DNA of 64,000 bases from Hyphococcus sp. GTDB lineage: Bacteria; Pseudomonadota; Alphaproteobacteria; Caulobacterales; Parvularculaceae. Made by a program: the position numbers and the translations under genes. Below are positions 55,601-62,338 of this stretch, piece after piece. The notes below the pieces were generated by a model. That model was given only the letters and a program-made list of their open reading frames with translations, did not search any database and had not been told where the DNA came from. The stretch covers positions 496,001 through 560,000 of the forward strand of contig JANQON010000009.1 of assembly GCA_028289605.1 (NCBI GenBank), given 5' to 3'. Position 1 is the first letter of the stretch, and each line of letters opens with the position of its first letter.

Positions 55601-55876
55601 ACCATCGACAGCGATTCGCGAACTCGGTTGTTTGCGGAACTCGGCATTGCCGACCCGCTTTTTTTTGAGATTCCAGCAAGCTGGCGGCATGATATCTATG
55701 CGGAGTGGCGTACGGGAGACGATCGTTTTACGCTCTTTGCAGGCGTCAATAACCTCTTCGACGACACGGGCCCGTTTTTCCCGGACGGAACAATCCAGGG
55801 CGGCTCCGACAATCACATTTCCGAATTTGATGTTCTCGGACGGTTCTTTTTCGCCGGCGTGGAAAAGTCGTTTTAA
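52607..55876 (+). CDS. TonB-dependent transducer with N-terminal STN signalling domain (FecA-like)
   Basis: A 1089-residue receptor. After a signal peptide (RILITALTASAVLVVPPAQAQ) comes an STN secretin/TonB N-terminal domain (about 75-150: YAIPRQSLHDALVAFARQSG, LEGEMTARDALSSLL), then a TonB box region (PDEITVTGTRLK), the plug (KGGASAVYGADAIAGAVNIIF) and a barrel ending FFFAGVEKSF. The best start is TTG 52607 with GGGGAG eight bases upstream; GTG 52616 is an alternative. With the sigma and FecR genes it forms a complete cell-surface signalling system. The ligand is not evident from sequence. Confidence 0.92.
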   Translation: MSAVGIDDQRRRGGDGRSRDTLRTSSCAKLSRILITALTASAVLVVPPAQAQTAGSAAPHRPLDEPLVPPVADELRRYAIPRQSLHDALVAFARQSGLQLAWRAEDFRDLDAGPLEGEMTARDALSSLLAPLNADFVFTSQKVVAIPTPAALASDSATPLTIAPSTPASAQDPAAYEAPGPDEITVTGTRLKPLRENARFASKHALDADDVKRSGYNDFLNAIADLPTVNAPTTPENTQTSVPSSGQSFIEIRGLGSNRTLVLFDGRRSVSNSYTSNRIDLNTVPLDLVKRVEFVKGGASAVYGADAIAGAVNIIFEKDFEGVRLKMRGGLAEQGGGEEFGASALFGTSINDESGNITIYAGFEHEGAVRATDRDFAIISAEFDPEDNELETPDFSSYVPGGRFPRPGPDFFFDETGLQDDFSRSDNGFAFRPFSTLSIPQERYYGSTLFRQSLSPAVELFSNTHLTYLETESSRAPQTISDLSTGFLIPLDNPFVPDVIRDDALLRGADGVAYRRRLSELGLRGREADRLTLRHWTGVRSAPDRDSWNWELVAGYGRHRQEQSRRGLVVVPNFVNALNVEPDPDNPGSFRCLDPDARANGCVPLNIFGVGSIDDTAAEYIRHADHVDALLEQYTVAGSAFGSIAALPAGPLDAAIGIEWRRDRLRVASDPVNAAGATSASPIIPFGASQSSFDLFAEARAPLLRDHPVATFLSLQAATRLTIFGEGPDRIGVSYNLGAAWAPVSSLKFDIGLAQSIREPDLTERFSPPRGDVDGFTDPCNGVTSAPIDTASQNCLLDPGIAASVATGGAFQQQDDEISGPNAGNRDLTFERGRTLSARVAVAPDVTWRPRLIIEYFDTTIDNAVEAFSSNEIARQCYLRADPGRGAFCDLIDRDGQGQVVEILNPQLNLISIKSAGVESEFSASLPVSALGAVGDVELTMRHTRLIKLEERFDSPLDGGVIDNDLGEPGSAKNTAQFLGAINVSQVSARWRSQYFSRTIDSDSRTRLFAELGIADPLFFEIPASWRHDIYAEWRTGDDRFTLFAGVNNLFDDTGPFFPDGTIQGGSDNHISEFDVLGRFFFAGVEKSF

Positions 55877-55946
55877 TCTCAACTGACCGTCGACCGGCCC
55901 GAGTTCGGCATTGGCTGGGGGATCGACTTGTGCAAGTCTCTTTGAA

Positions 55947-56606
55947 ATGCCTTTTGAGCAGATTCTATTTGCGCTCCTGCACCTCCTGGCGTTCGCCTAT
56001 TGGCTCGGCGGCGATATCGGCGCCTTTTATGCGAGCACGCTCCTCACGGACGAAAAGCGCGAACCGGCTGGACGCGTCGCCGCGGCGAAGATTCTTTCCG
56101 ACGTCGACCTTGCCCCGCGCATATGCCTATTGCTCACTTTTCCAACCGGCCTGGCGCTCGCCAACGCCAAAGGATGGCTCCAGGTCGGCGGCGCGCCGGT
56201 CGTTGCTGCATTCGTGATCGCTATCGCCTGGATCTATGGGGTCGTGCGGATGCATTTGACGCATGGCGGCGGCGCATGGATGAAGCGGGGCGACATCGTT
56301 CTTCGCTATGTGTTTCTTGCAGGGCTGGCCAGCGCTGCGGTCGGCGGGCTCGCCGGCGTGATCGACCTTCCGCTGTTTCTCGCGCTCAAATTCCTGGCGC
56401 TGGCCTTTGCCATCGCCATGGGCCTTGTGATCAGAAAGATGCTGGAACCGTTCGGGCCCGCTTTCGCTACGCTTGCGACCGACGGACCCGACGAGCAAAC
56501 AAATCAAACGATAAAGTCCTGTCTCGACCGCGCGCGTCCCGCCGTCGTCGCCATCTGGGCGGCGCTTGCAACCGCCGCCTGGCTTGGCGTCTCCACGCCG
56601 ATGTAG
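55947..56606 (+). CDS. Membrane protein, CopD-like, unknown function
   Basis: About 219 residues with six hydrophobic segments (ILFALLHLLAFAYWLGGDIGAF, ICLLLTFPTGLALA, VVAAFVIAIAWIYGVV, YVFLAGLASAAVGGLAGV, LFLALKFLALAFAIAMGLV, AVVAIWAALATAAWLG). The first helix HLLAFAYWLGGDIGAF and the later conserved Arg and Lys resemble CopD/DUF2269-type membrane proteins, but I cannot name a function. The ATG 55947 is preferred; the frame is open to 55911. It follows the receptor gene by about 70 bases, so it may be read from the same transcript. Confidence 0.65.
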   Translation: MPFEQILFALLHLLAFAYWLGGDIGAFYASTLLTDEKREPAGRVAAAKILSDVDLAPRICLLLTFPTGLALANAKGWLQVGGAPVVAAFVIAIAWIYGVVRMHLTHGGGAWMKRGDIVLRYVFLAGLASAAVGGLAGVIDLPLFLALKFLALAFAIAMGLVIRKMLEPFGPAFATLATDGPDEQTNQTIKSCLDRARPAVVAIWAALATAAWLGVSTPM

Positions 56607-56669
56607 GATAGTGCGGGACAACGCGGTTTCACGCTCAACGACCGCGGTCGAAAGACGAGGAGACTGCGC

Positions 56670-57317
56670 ATGCGGATCGGATTTTTCACACTATTGATCG
56701 CAATGACCGCCGTTCCGACGTTGGCGGTTGGAAAAACCGTTTCCCTCGCGGACATTGAAACCTATGACCGCGGCGCCTACCAGCGGGATGTCACCGACTG
56801 CGACCGCCTCGCTGCGCATCCGAGCGATCCGGAAAAAGTAACCGAAGGCGTGTCGCAAGCCGCCATGGACAAGCCTGCCGCGATTGAGGCCTGCCTTCGC
56901 GCTGTCGCCGACGACCCCGACAATCCGCGCCTCAACTATCAACTGGCGAGAGCGTATGGTTATTCCGGCCGACATGAAGAAGGCGATCCCTATCGCGACA
57001 AAGCCGTCGCAAAAGGCTATCCGCAGTCGTTGTTCGTCGTCGGATATATCCGCCTCGAAGGCTGGGACGGCCGAGCGAAAGACCCTTGCTATGGCGGCGC
57101 ATTGATACGGCGTTCAGCCCTTGCCGGTCGATACGCCGGCCTTGTCGGCTTTCCCCACTATGTTATGACGGGGCGGTTTGACGGCTGTGAGACGTATCCC
57201 GTCATTGACGAAAGTGAAATCACGAGATTTCTAACCACCGCCGAAGAGCGCGCCGGCGACTACTATCAGCGCTTGCTCGTTGAACAGCTGAAGACGCAGT
57301 TCAAGACGTCCGATTAG
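56670..57317 (+). CDS. Secreted Sel1/TPR-like repeat protein, unknown function
   Basis: A 215-residue protein with a signal peptide (MRIGFFTLLIAMTAVPTLAVG). A short helical-repeat region follows (AAIEACLRAVADDPDNPRLNYQLARAYGYSGRHEEGDPYRDKAVAKGYPQSLFVVGYI), like TPR or Sel1 units, with Cys residues (positions about 48, 74, 148, 173) that may pair in the periplasm. GAGGAGAC precedes the ATG. It overlaps the end of the convergent DUF1330 gene by four bases. No enzymatic motif is visible. Confidence 0.75.
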   Translation: MRIGFFTLLIAMTAVPTLAVGKTVSLADIETYDRGAYQRDVTDCDRLAAHPSDPEKVTEGVSQAAMDKPAAIEACLRAVADDPDNPRLNYQLARAYGYSGRHEEGDPYRDKAVAKGYPQSLFVVGYIRLEGWDGRAKDPCYGGALIRRSALAGRYAGLVGFPHYVMTGRFDGCETYPVIDESEITRFLTTAEERAGDYYQRLLVEQLKTQFKTSD

Positions 57318-57730
57318 TCTTCCTGCTGACTCATTTCCGGCAGTCCCTCCAGCAGATAGACATCGAACTTTGACCACTCCTCTTCGATGCGTTCGTTTTT
57401 GAGTTTTTCATATTCCGGATCGGACCAGAACGCCTGCGCCGCTTCCATCGACGGCCACTTAGAAATCACAAAGCTCTCAAACTCGGCGCCGTTCTCAAGA
57501 ATGTCTTTGTTGCGGCCGACGGCGAGATACTCTCCGCCGTATTTTTCGTAAAGGGGCGCCAGCTTGGCCGTGTAACCCTGCATAAAAGCGTCGCGATCAT
57601 AAACATCGCCGAGCACCACAAGATAGGCCGGCCTCGCCGGCGCCTCTCGCGCCGCCGCGCCCTGTTCCGCGGCCCACACGCCGCCTGCGCCTATTGCTAT
57701 ACCGATAATGCCAGCAAGAACCGTCCTCAT
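57314..57730 (-). CDS. Exported DUF1330-family protein
   Basis: About 138 residues. An N-terminal signal or anchor (MRTVLAGIIGIAIGAGGVWA) is followed by a DUF1330 (dimeric alpha-beta barrel-like) domain: AYLVVLGDVYDRDAFMQGYTAKLAPLYEKYGGEYLAVG and FVISKWPSMEAAQAFWSDPEYEKL. GAGGGG lies 4 bases before ATG 57730; a GTG at 57742 directly abutting the VOC stop is an alternative. Most DUF1330 proteins are cytoplasmic, so export is notable. It is the last gene of the symporter-VOC-DUF1330 unit. Confidence 0.85.
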   Translation of the reverse strand: MRTVLAGIIGIAIGAGGVWAAEQGAAAREAPARPAYLVVLGDVYDRDAFMQGYTAKLAPLYEKYGGEYLAVGRNKDILENGAEFESFVISKWPSMEAAQAFWSDPEYEKLKNERIEEEWSKFDVYLLEGLPEMSQQED

Positions 57731-57742
57731 TGTTCCCCTCAC

Positions 57743-58252
57743 TCAGTTTCTGTTGAATTCGTAAATGACAATCAGATGACCATCCGGATCAAGAAACCCC
57801 ATCTCTACGCCGTTCTCGCCTAACGGATGCGGCGACAACAGGTGATAGCCGCCTTGCTCCAGCTGAGACTTGATCTCTTCGAACCGACCGTTCGCGTTGA
57901 CCAGCACCGCTGCGCGCCGAAGTCCGGACTTGGCGTCGATCGCGTCCATTGCTCTGTATTCCACAAGGGAAAGCGTTCGTTTCTCATCATCGGAATCAAG
58001 CGTTGCGTGCATAGCGGTCGCTTCGAGTGGAACGTTGAACGCTTCAAAAACGTAAGAGTCTTTCGGGTCCTCCTTGAGGCTGCCGAGGCGGAAACCCAAA
58101 ATGTCGCGGTAGAGTGCAAGGGACGCGTCCATGTCGCTAACGACCAGCGTCGGGCGTCGAACATACGAGCCATCATAGACCTCCTCGTTCTCTGCGGCGT
58201 AAGCAGGAACCAGACAGGCAAGCAAAACGAATATGCAGGTTATGAGTTTCAC
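57743..58252 (-). CDS. Exported VOC (glyoxalase/bleomycin-resistance fold) protein
   Basis: A 169-residue VOC protein with a signal peptide (MKLITCIFVLLACLVPAYAA). The VOC domain is clear: RRPTLVVSDMDASLALYRDILGF, the second half GLRRAAVLVNANGRFEEIKSQLEQGGY, and GFLDPDGHLIVIYEF with the metal-ligand-like Glu at the end. Its ATG overlaps the symporter stop (ATGA), so translation is coupled. The role may be in converting or sequestering the compound carried by the symporter; this is inference. Confidence 0.88.
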   Translation of the reverse strand: MKLITCIFVLLACLVPAYAAENEEVYDGSYVRRPTLVVSDMDASLALYRDILGFRLGSLKEDPKDSYVFEAFNVPLEATAMHATLDSDDEKRTLSLVEYRAMDAIDAKSGLRRAAVLVNANGRFEEIKSQLEQGGYHLLSPHPLGENGVEMGFLDPDGHLIVIYEFNRN

Positions 58253-59694
58253 GCCAAAGCCTCCTTTCGCGCATCACGTCTGCGAGACGCGCCGAATACG
58301 ATGACAAGCGCGACGAGCCACGGCAAAATGCGCTCTTTCCAGGCGCCGGGACCGGCGTCGGCGAACTGGTTGAAATAGACCGCAAGCGAGAACCCGGTGA
58401 TCATCGCCGCCAGGATAAAGGGCGGCGCTGGCTCGCGTCCTACTGCGCGCGCAACGACAATCGGTCCGAAGGCGGCGCCGAGCGCGGTCCACGCAAACAA
58501 GACCCGCCCGAATATGGTCGCCGGTAGATAGAGCGTCAGTAAGACGGCGCCGACGCACAGCGCCGCGATTACCGCGCGGGTGATCATGACTTCCTTGCCG
58601 GGCGCTGCTTTCGCCAGCCCCATGTCGCGGCTGGCGGCGGCGGAAGCGACCAACAGTTGGCTATCCACCGTTGACATGATCGCGGACAAAATCGCGGCGT
58701 ACACCAGCGCCGGCAACAGGCCGGGGAGCAGCGTCTGCGCCGCGTCGAAGACGATGGATTCCCCAAGCGCCGAACCAGGTTCCGCCATTGCCCGCGCCGA
58801 GAGCGCAACGACAGACATGCCTGCATATACAAGCGCGCCCCAACTGATGGCGACAAGGCCGCCCTGGACGCGCGCCTTGCGGTCGCGCGCCGCCATGATC
58901 CAGGTCAGGAGATGGGGTTGTCCAAGCGCGCCGAAGCCAATCGCGCTTAGCCCCAAAACAAATCCGAATGCGGACCACCCGGCGTATTCGCCGAAGGGCG
59001 CCGACATTGTCGAGGCTTCTTTTGCAAGACCGTCTGCGATGCCTTCAAAACCGCCGGCGGCGCCGAAAACAGCAAAAGGCAGGATCGTTGCAATGGCCGC
59101 GATCGACAGCCCTTGCAACGTATCTGTGACGCTGACAGCCCAAAAACCGCCAAGAAACGTATACGCCAAAATGACCGCGGCGCCGACGATGACGGCGGTT
59201 GTTGCACTCATGCCGAACACGTCCGCCAGCGCCGTTCCCGCTCCTTGAAACTGCGCAGCGATGTAAAACGAAAAACAGAATAGAATCATCAGCGCGGCGA
59301 CGACCTTGATCGCCGTCGCCATCGGCCCGCGCGCGCCGGCGGCGATCACGTCAAGCGCCGTGAGGTGTCCCTCCTCCCTCGAGACCCGATTAAGCCAGGG
59401 GCCAAGCCCGAACCACACCGCGGCGTAGCCGGCGAGGATTCCAGGGACCATCCACAAAGCGGAAACGCCAACGCCTGCGACAAATCCCGTGAACCCAAGC
59501 AGCACCCATGCGGACGAGGTCGACGCCGCATAAGCGAGCCCGGCGACGACCGGTCCGAGCGAACGGCCCCCTAAGAGAAAATCGTCTTCCGAAGCGCCGG
59601 CGCGACGAGCCGCCCACACGCCGATGCCGAGCAGGGCGAGCATATAGAGTATGAGCGTGACCGCGCTGCCCGCAGCGGCCGGCGGATTTTCCAT
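58249..59694 (-). CDS. Sodium/solute symporter (SSS family, PutP-like)
   Basis: A 481-residue carrier with about 13 hydrophobic helices. Family marks are the N-terminal DDFLLGGRSLGPVVAGLAYAASTSSAWVLLGFTGF (sodium-site region of SSS proteins), FSFYIAAQFQGAGTALADVFG and SAIMSTVDSQLLVASAAASRDM. A GGAGGCAGGGAT box precedes ATG 59692-59694. It is first in a leftward unit with the VOC and DUF1330 genes and is divergent from the amidohydrolase operon, so it probably imports that operon's substrate. Confidence 0.92.
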   Translation of the reverse strand: MENPPAAAGSAVTLILYMLALLGIGVWAARRAGASEDDFLLGGRSLGPVVAGLAYAASTSSAWVLLGFTGFVAGVGVSALWMVPGILAGYAAVWFGLGPWLNRVSREEGHLTALDVIAAGARGPMATAIKVVAALMILFCFSFYIAAQFQGAGTALADVFGMSATTAVIVGAAVILAYTFLGGFWAVSVTDTLQGLSIAAIATILPFAVFGAAGGFEGIADGLAKEASTMSAPFGEYAGWSAFGFVLGLSAIGFGALGQPHLLTWIMAARDRKARVQGGLVAISWGALVYAGMSVVALSARAMAEPGSALGESIVFDAAQTLLPGLLPALVYAAILSAIMSTVDSQLLVASAAASRDMGLAKAAPGKEVMITRAVIAALCVGAVLLTLYLPATIFGRVLFAWTALGAAFGPIVVARAVGREPAPPFILAAMITGFSLAVYFNQFADAGPGAWKERILPWLVALVIVFGASRRRDARKEALA

Positions 59695-59712
59695 ATCCCT
59701 GCCTCCGGCTAG

Positions 59713-59757
59713 GATATATTTTGACCTGAAACGGGGTTCGGGTCAAAATGATATATC
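59713..59757. promoter_or_regulatory. Inverted repeat in divergent promoter (GATATAT...TTTTGACC / GGTCAAAA...GATATATC)
   Basis: Two arms, TTTTGACC (59719-59726) and GGTCAAAA (59741-59748), are exact complements separated by 14 bases; each is flanked outward by GATATAT-like sequence, with a slightly different gap. Its place between the symporter and the catabolic operon suggests a shared regulator binding site. Confidence 0.5.
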
Positions 59758-59761
59758 ATTT
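59746..59761. promoter_or_regulatory. 16-bp perfect palindrome AAATGATATATCATTT
   Basis: A perfect palindrome 26 bases upstream of the isochorismatase-like start, overlapping the right arm of the larger inverted repeat. It is typical in size and AT-rich core of GntR-type operators. No matching regulator gene is in the window. Confidence 0.5.
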
Positions 59762-59787
59762 GAACGGACCGGAGAGGCGACGCGCGC

Positions 59788-60477
59788 ATGACCCTAGAAT
59801 TTGAGCCGACCATGGCCTGCCCGGGCAAAACAGCACGGGAAATCTATGAAGAGGTCAAGGCCAATCCAGCGCGCGCCCGGTTCGGGTTCGGTGAAAAGCT
59901 CGCCATCGTCAATGTCGACTTCCAACAGGCTTATACGCGCCCCGATCTCTTCCCGAAGACAGCCTATGTGACGAATCCCAACCAAATCGCGTTCGCGAAT
60001 CAGATTTCGGCGTTGGCCCGATCCCGCGACATGCCCGTGGTTTGGAGCCATGTGGCCTACAAAGGTGACGCCGGGGATGCGGGCGTATGGGGAACGCGCA
60101 CTGACACGCCGGACAGCCTTCAAAACATTAAGTATGAGTCCGATCGCCACGCCTTCGATCCGCGCTGCGAAATCGATGAAGCCGTTGATCTCGTTTACAC
60201 CAAACGCATGCCGAGCGCTTTTTTTGAAACGCCGCTCGCGAGCTATCTGACCTGGCATAAGGTTGACACGGTCGTCGTCACCGGCGGTTCAACATCAGGC
60301 TGCGTGCGCGCAACGGCGGTCGATTCCCTATCTCACGGCTACCGCACTATCGTGCCGGAAGAATGCGTCGCCGACAAACACGAGAGCTACCACTTCGCCA
60401 ATCTCACCGACTTGCAGCTGAAGTATGCTGACGTCGTCGCGGTCCAAGAAGTTATCGACTGGCTGGAGGCGCGGTGA
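59788..60477 (+). CDS. Isochorismatase-family cysteine amidohydrolase
   Basis: A 229-residue member of the isochorismatase-like hydrolases, closer in style to N-carbamoylsarcosine / ureidoacrylate amidohydrolases than to EntB. The triad is D44 (AIVNVDFQQAY), K139 (VYTKRMPSAF) and C172 (GSTSGCVRAT). No signal peptide. It is the first gene of a five-gene rightward operon, and its stop overlaps the next start (ATGATG region). It likely hydrolyses an amide or carbamoyl C-N bond in the degradation of an N-containing compound. Confidence 0.92.
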   Translation: MTLEFEPTMACPGKTAREIYEEVKANPARARFGFGEKLAIVNVDFQQAYTRPDLFPKTAYVTNPNQIAFANQISALARSRDMPVVWSHVAYKGDAGDAGVWGTRTDTPDSLQNIKYESDRHAFDPRCEIDEAVDLVYTKRMPSAFFETPLASYLTWHKVDTVVVTGGSTSGCVRATAVDSLSHGYRTIVPEECVADKHESYHFANLTDLQLKYADVVAVQEVIDWLEAR

Positions 60478-61430
60478 TGCAGGCCGATCCGAACCTTTAC
60501 GATTATTGGCCGTACCAGGATCGCCCGAAGATCGAGTGGCCCGGCGGCAAAAAACTCGCATTCTGGATCGCGCCGAATATTGAGTATTATGAGTTCGATC
60601 CGCCGGTGAATCCGTCGCGGCCGGGCTGGCCCAAGCCGACGCCTGACATTGTCGGCTATTCCCAGCGCGACTGGGGCAACCGCATCGGTCATTGGCGGCT
60701 GATGGAGCTCCTCGACAGATACGATATGCGCGGATCGATCTCGCTTAATGTCGCCATGTGCGATCACTGCCCGGAGATTATCGAAGCCTGCAACGAACGA
60801 AACTGGGAGTTTTTCTCCCACGGGATTTACAACACGCGTTACTCCTACGGCATGACCGAAGAGCAGGAGCGCGCGGTTTTGGAAGATTCCATCCGCACGG
60901 TCGAAGCCGCGACCGGCAAGCGCATTCGCGGGTACCTCGCCCCTGCGCTCACCCATACCGAACGCACCTTCGATCTAATTGCGGAGTTTGATTTCTGGTA
61001 CACATGCGACCTCTTTCAGGACGATCAGCCGCAACCGATCAAGACAAAGTCCGGCAAGTTGATCTCAATGCCCTATTCGCTGGAGGTGAATGACGTCATT
61101 ACCTATGGGGCTCAGGCGATGAGCCCCTGGCGCTATGCCGATATTTTGAAGCGGCATTTCGACGAACTCTTGCAAGAAGGCGAACAGAGCGGAACGGTCA
61201 TGTGCATTCCGCTCCACGCCTATCTCGTCAGCCAGCCCCATCGGATCCGCCCCTTTGAAGACGCCCTGAAGCATATCGCTTCGCATAAGGACCATGTCTG
61301 GATCACGACCGGGGCCGAGATCGCCGAGCATTACCGCGAGCGCTATTGGGATCAAACATTAGGCGATATTGAACGGCGCGGCCTCGTCCGCCCGGGTACG
61401 GGCTTTAACGGCCGGGGAGCCGCGTCATGA
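60474..61430 (+). CDS. Polysaccharide-deacetylase-fold hydrolase (PuuE-like), first copy
   Basis: A 318-residue NodB-homology protein. Landmarks are KKLAFWIAPNIEYYEFD, YSQRDWGNRIGHWRLMELLDRYDMRGSISLNV, EFFSHGIYNTRY (His motif) and GYLAPALTHTERTFDLI; IPLHAYLVSQPHRI provides the late His. The sequence resembles metal-dependent allantoinases of the PuuE type rather than chitin or peptidoglycan deacetylases, with no signal peptide. That favours hydrolysis of a cyclic amide inside the cell. It overlaps both neighbours by four bases. Confidence 0.88.
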   Translation: MMQADPNLYDYWPYQDRPKIEWPGGKKLAFWIAPNIEYYEFDPPVNPSRPGWPKPTPDIVGYSQRDWGNRIGHWRLMELLDRYDMRGSISLNVAMCDHCPEIIEACNERNWEFFSHGIYNTRYSYGMTEEQERAVLEDSIRTVEAATGKRIRGYLAPALTHTERTFDLIAEFDFWYTCDLFQDDQPQPIKTKSGKLISMPYSLEVNDVITYGAQAMSPWRYADILKRHFDELLQEGEQSGTVMCIPLHAYLVSQPHRIRPFEDALKHIASHKDHVWITTGAEIAEHYRERYWDQTLGDIERRGLVRPGTGFNGRGAAS

Positions 61431-62338
61431 GCCTGCCGAAGGACTATCTTTCCTATCCGAACCGAAAGCGCGGCCAGGACATCGATCGCTATGCGATGCG
61501 GTACGCACCCGATCGTAAACCCGTATCCTTGCCGGGCGGCGCTGCGCTCGGCGTCGCGATCATTGTACCGCTCGAATTCTTTATGCTGAACCCTTCCGGC
61601 AAGCCGTTCAAGCACCCGGGGGCGATGGCGACGCCCTATCCGGATCTCAGGCACTATACGACAAGAGACTATGGCAACCGCGTGGGCGCCTTTCGCCTGT
61701 TGCGCGCATTCAGATCCACCGGCGTGCGCGCGACATTTGCTGTCAACGCTGCACTGTTGGACCGCGTTCGTCCATTGATCGATGCAATCCTTGAAGACGG
61801 CCACGAAATTGCGGCCCACGGCCGGGATACCGATTCTATCCACTGGGGCGGGGTCGATGATGAGACGGAGACACGATATGTCGATGAAACGCGCGCAGTA
61901 TTTGAAAAAGCGGACCTCGCCCCACGCGCATGGATGAGCCCTGCGCGGCAACAGTCTCGCCAAACGCTCGACCTCATCACGGCGGCGGGATTTGACATCT
62001 GCCTCGACTGGGAGACGGATACGGTCCCGGTCAGTATGCAGACCAAAAGCGGCGCCGTCGCCGGGTTTCCGGTGCTCAACGAACTTGACGACCGTTTCCT
62101 GCTGACAACGAAAAACCACACGGAAGCAGACTGGCGCGACCAGATTCTTGAGGCCGCCGACATGACCGCGTCGGAGGCGCCGCGATACGGCGCTCAAGTA
62201 TTCGGCTTCACGATGACGCCCTATATCGCCGGCCAGCCCTTCCGCATGTGGGCGGTTCGCGACATACTGGAGAAACTAAGCCAACGCGAGGGCGTTATGT
62301 TGGGCGCCGTTTCAGAGCTGACGGACGCCGCCTCATGA
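61427..62338 (+). CDS. Polysaccharide-deacetylase-fold hydrolase (PuuE-like), second copy
   Basis: A 303-residue paralogue of the previous gene: YGNRVGAFRLLRAFRSTGVRATFAVNAALL, GHEIAAHGRDTDSIHWGG, ARAWMSP-like RAWMSPARQQS and FGFTMTPYIAGQPFRM. Two adjacent homologues in one operon suggest a heteromeric enzyme or two successive ring-opening steps. It overlaps the preceding and following genes by four bases each (ATGA), indicating tight translational coupling. Confidence 0.88.
   Translation: MSLPKDYLSYPNRKRGQDIDRYAMRYAPDRKPVSLPGGAALGVAIIVPLEFFMLNPSGKPFKHPGAMATPYPDLRHYTTRDYGNRVGAFRLLRAFRSTGVRATFAVNAALLDRVRPLIDAILEDGHEIAAHGRDTDSIHWGGVDDETETRYVDETRAVFEKADLAPRAWMSPARQQSRQTLDLITAAGFDICLDWETDTVPVSMQTKSGAVAGFPVLNELDDRFLLTTKNHTEADWRDQILEAADMTASEAPRYGAQVFGFTMTPYIAGQPFRMWAVRDILEKLSQREGVMLGAVSELTDAAS

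Noticed and set aside
54959-55882. A 307-codon leftward frame opposite the STN receptor
   Set aside because: The receptor barrel on the other strand is unambiguous; no motif is visible in the antisense product.
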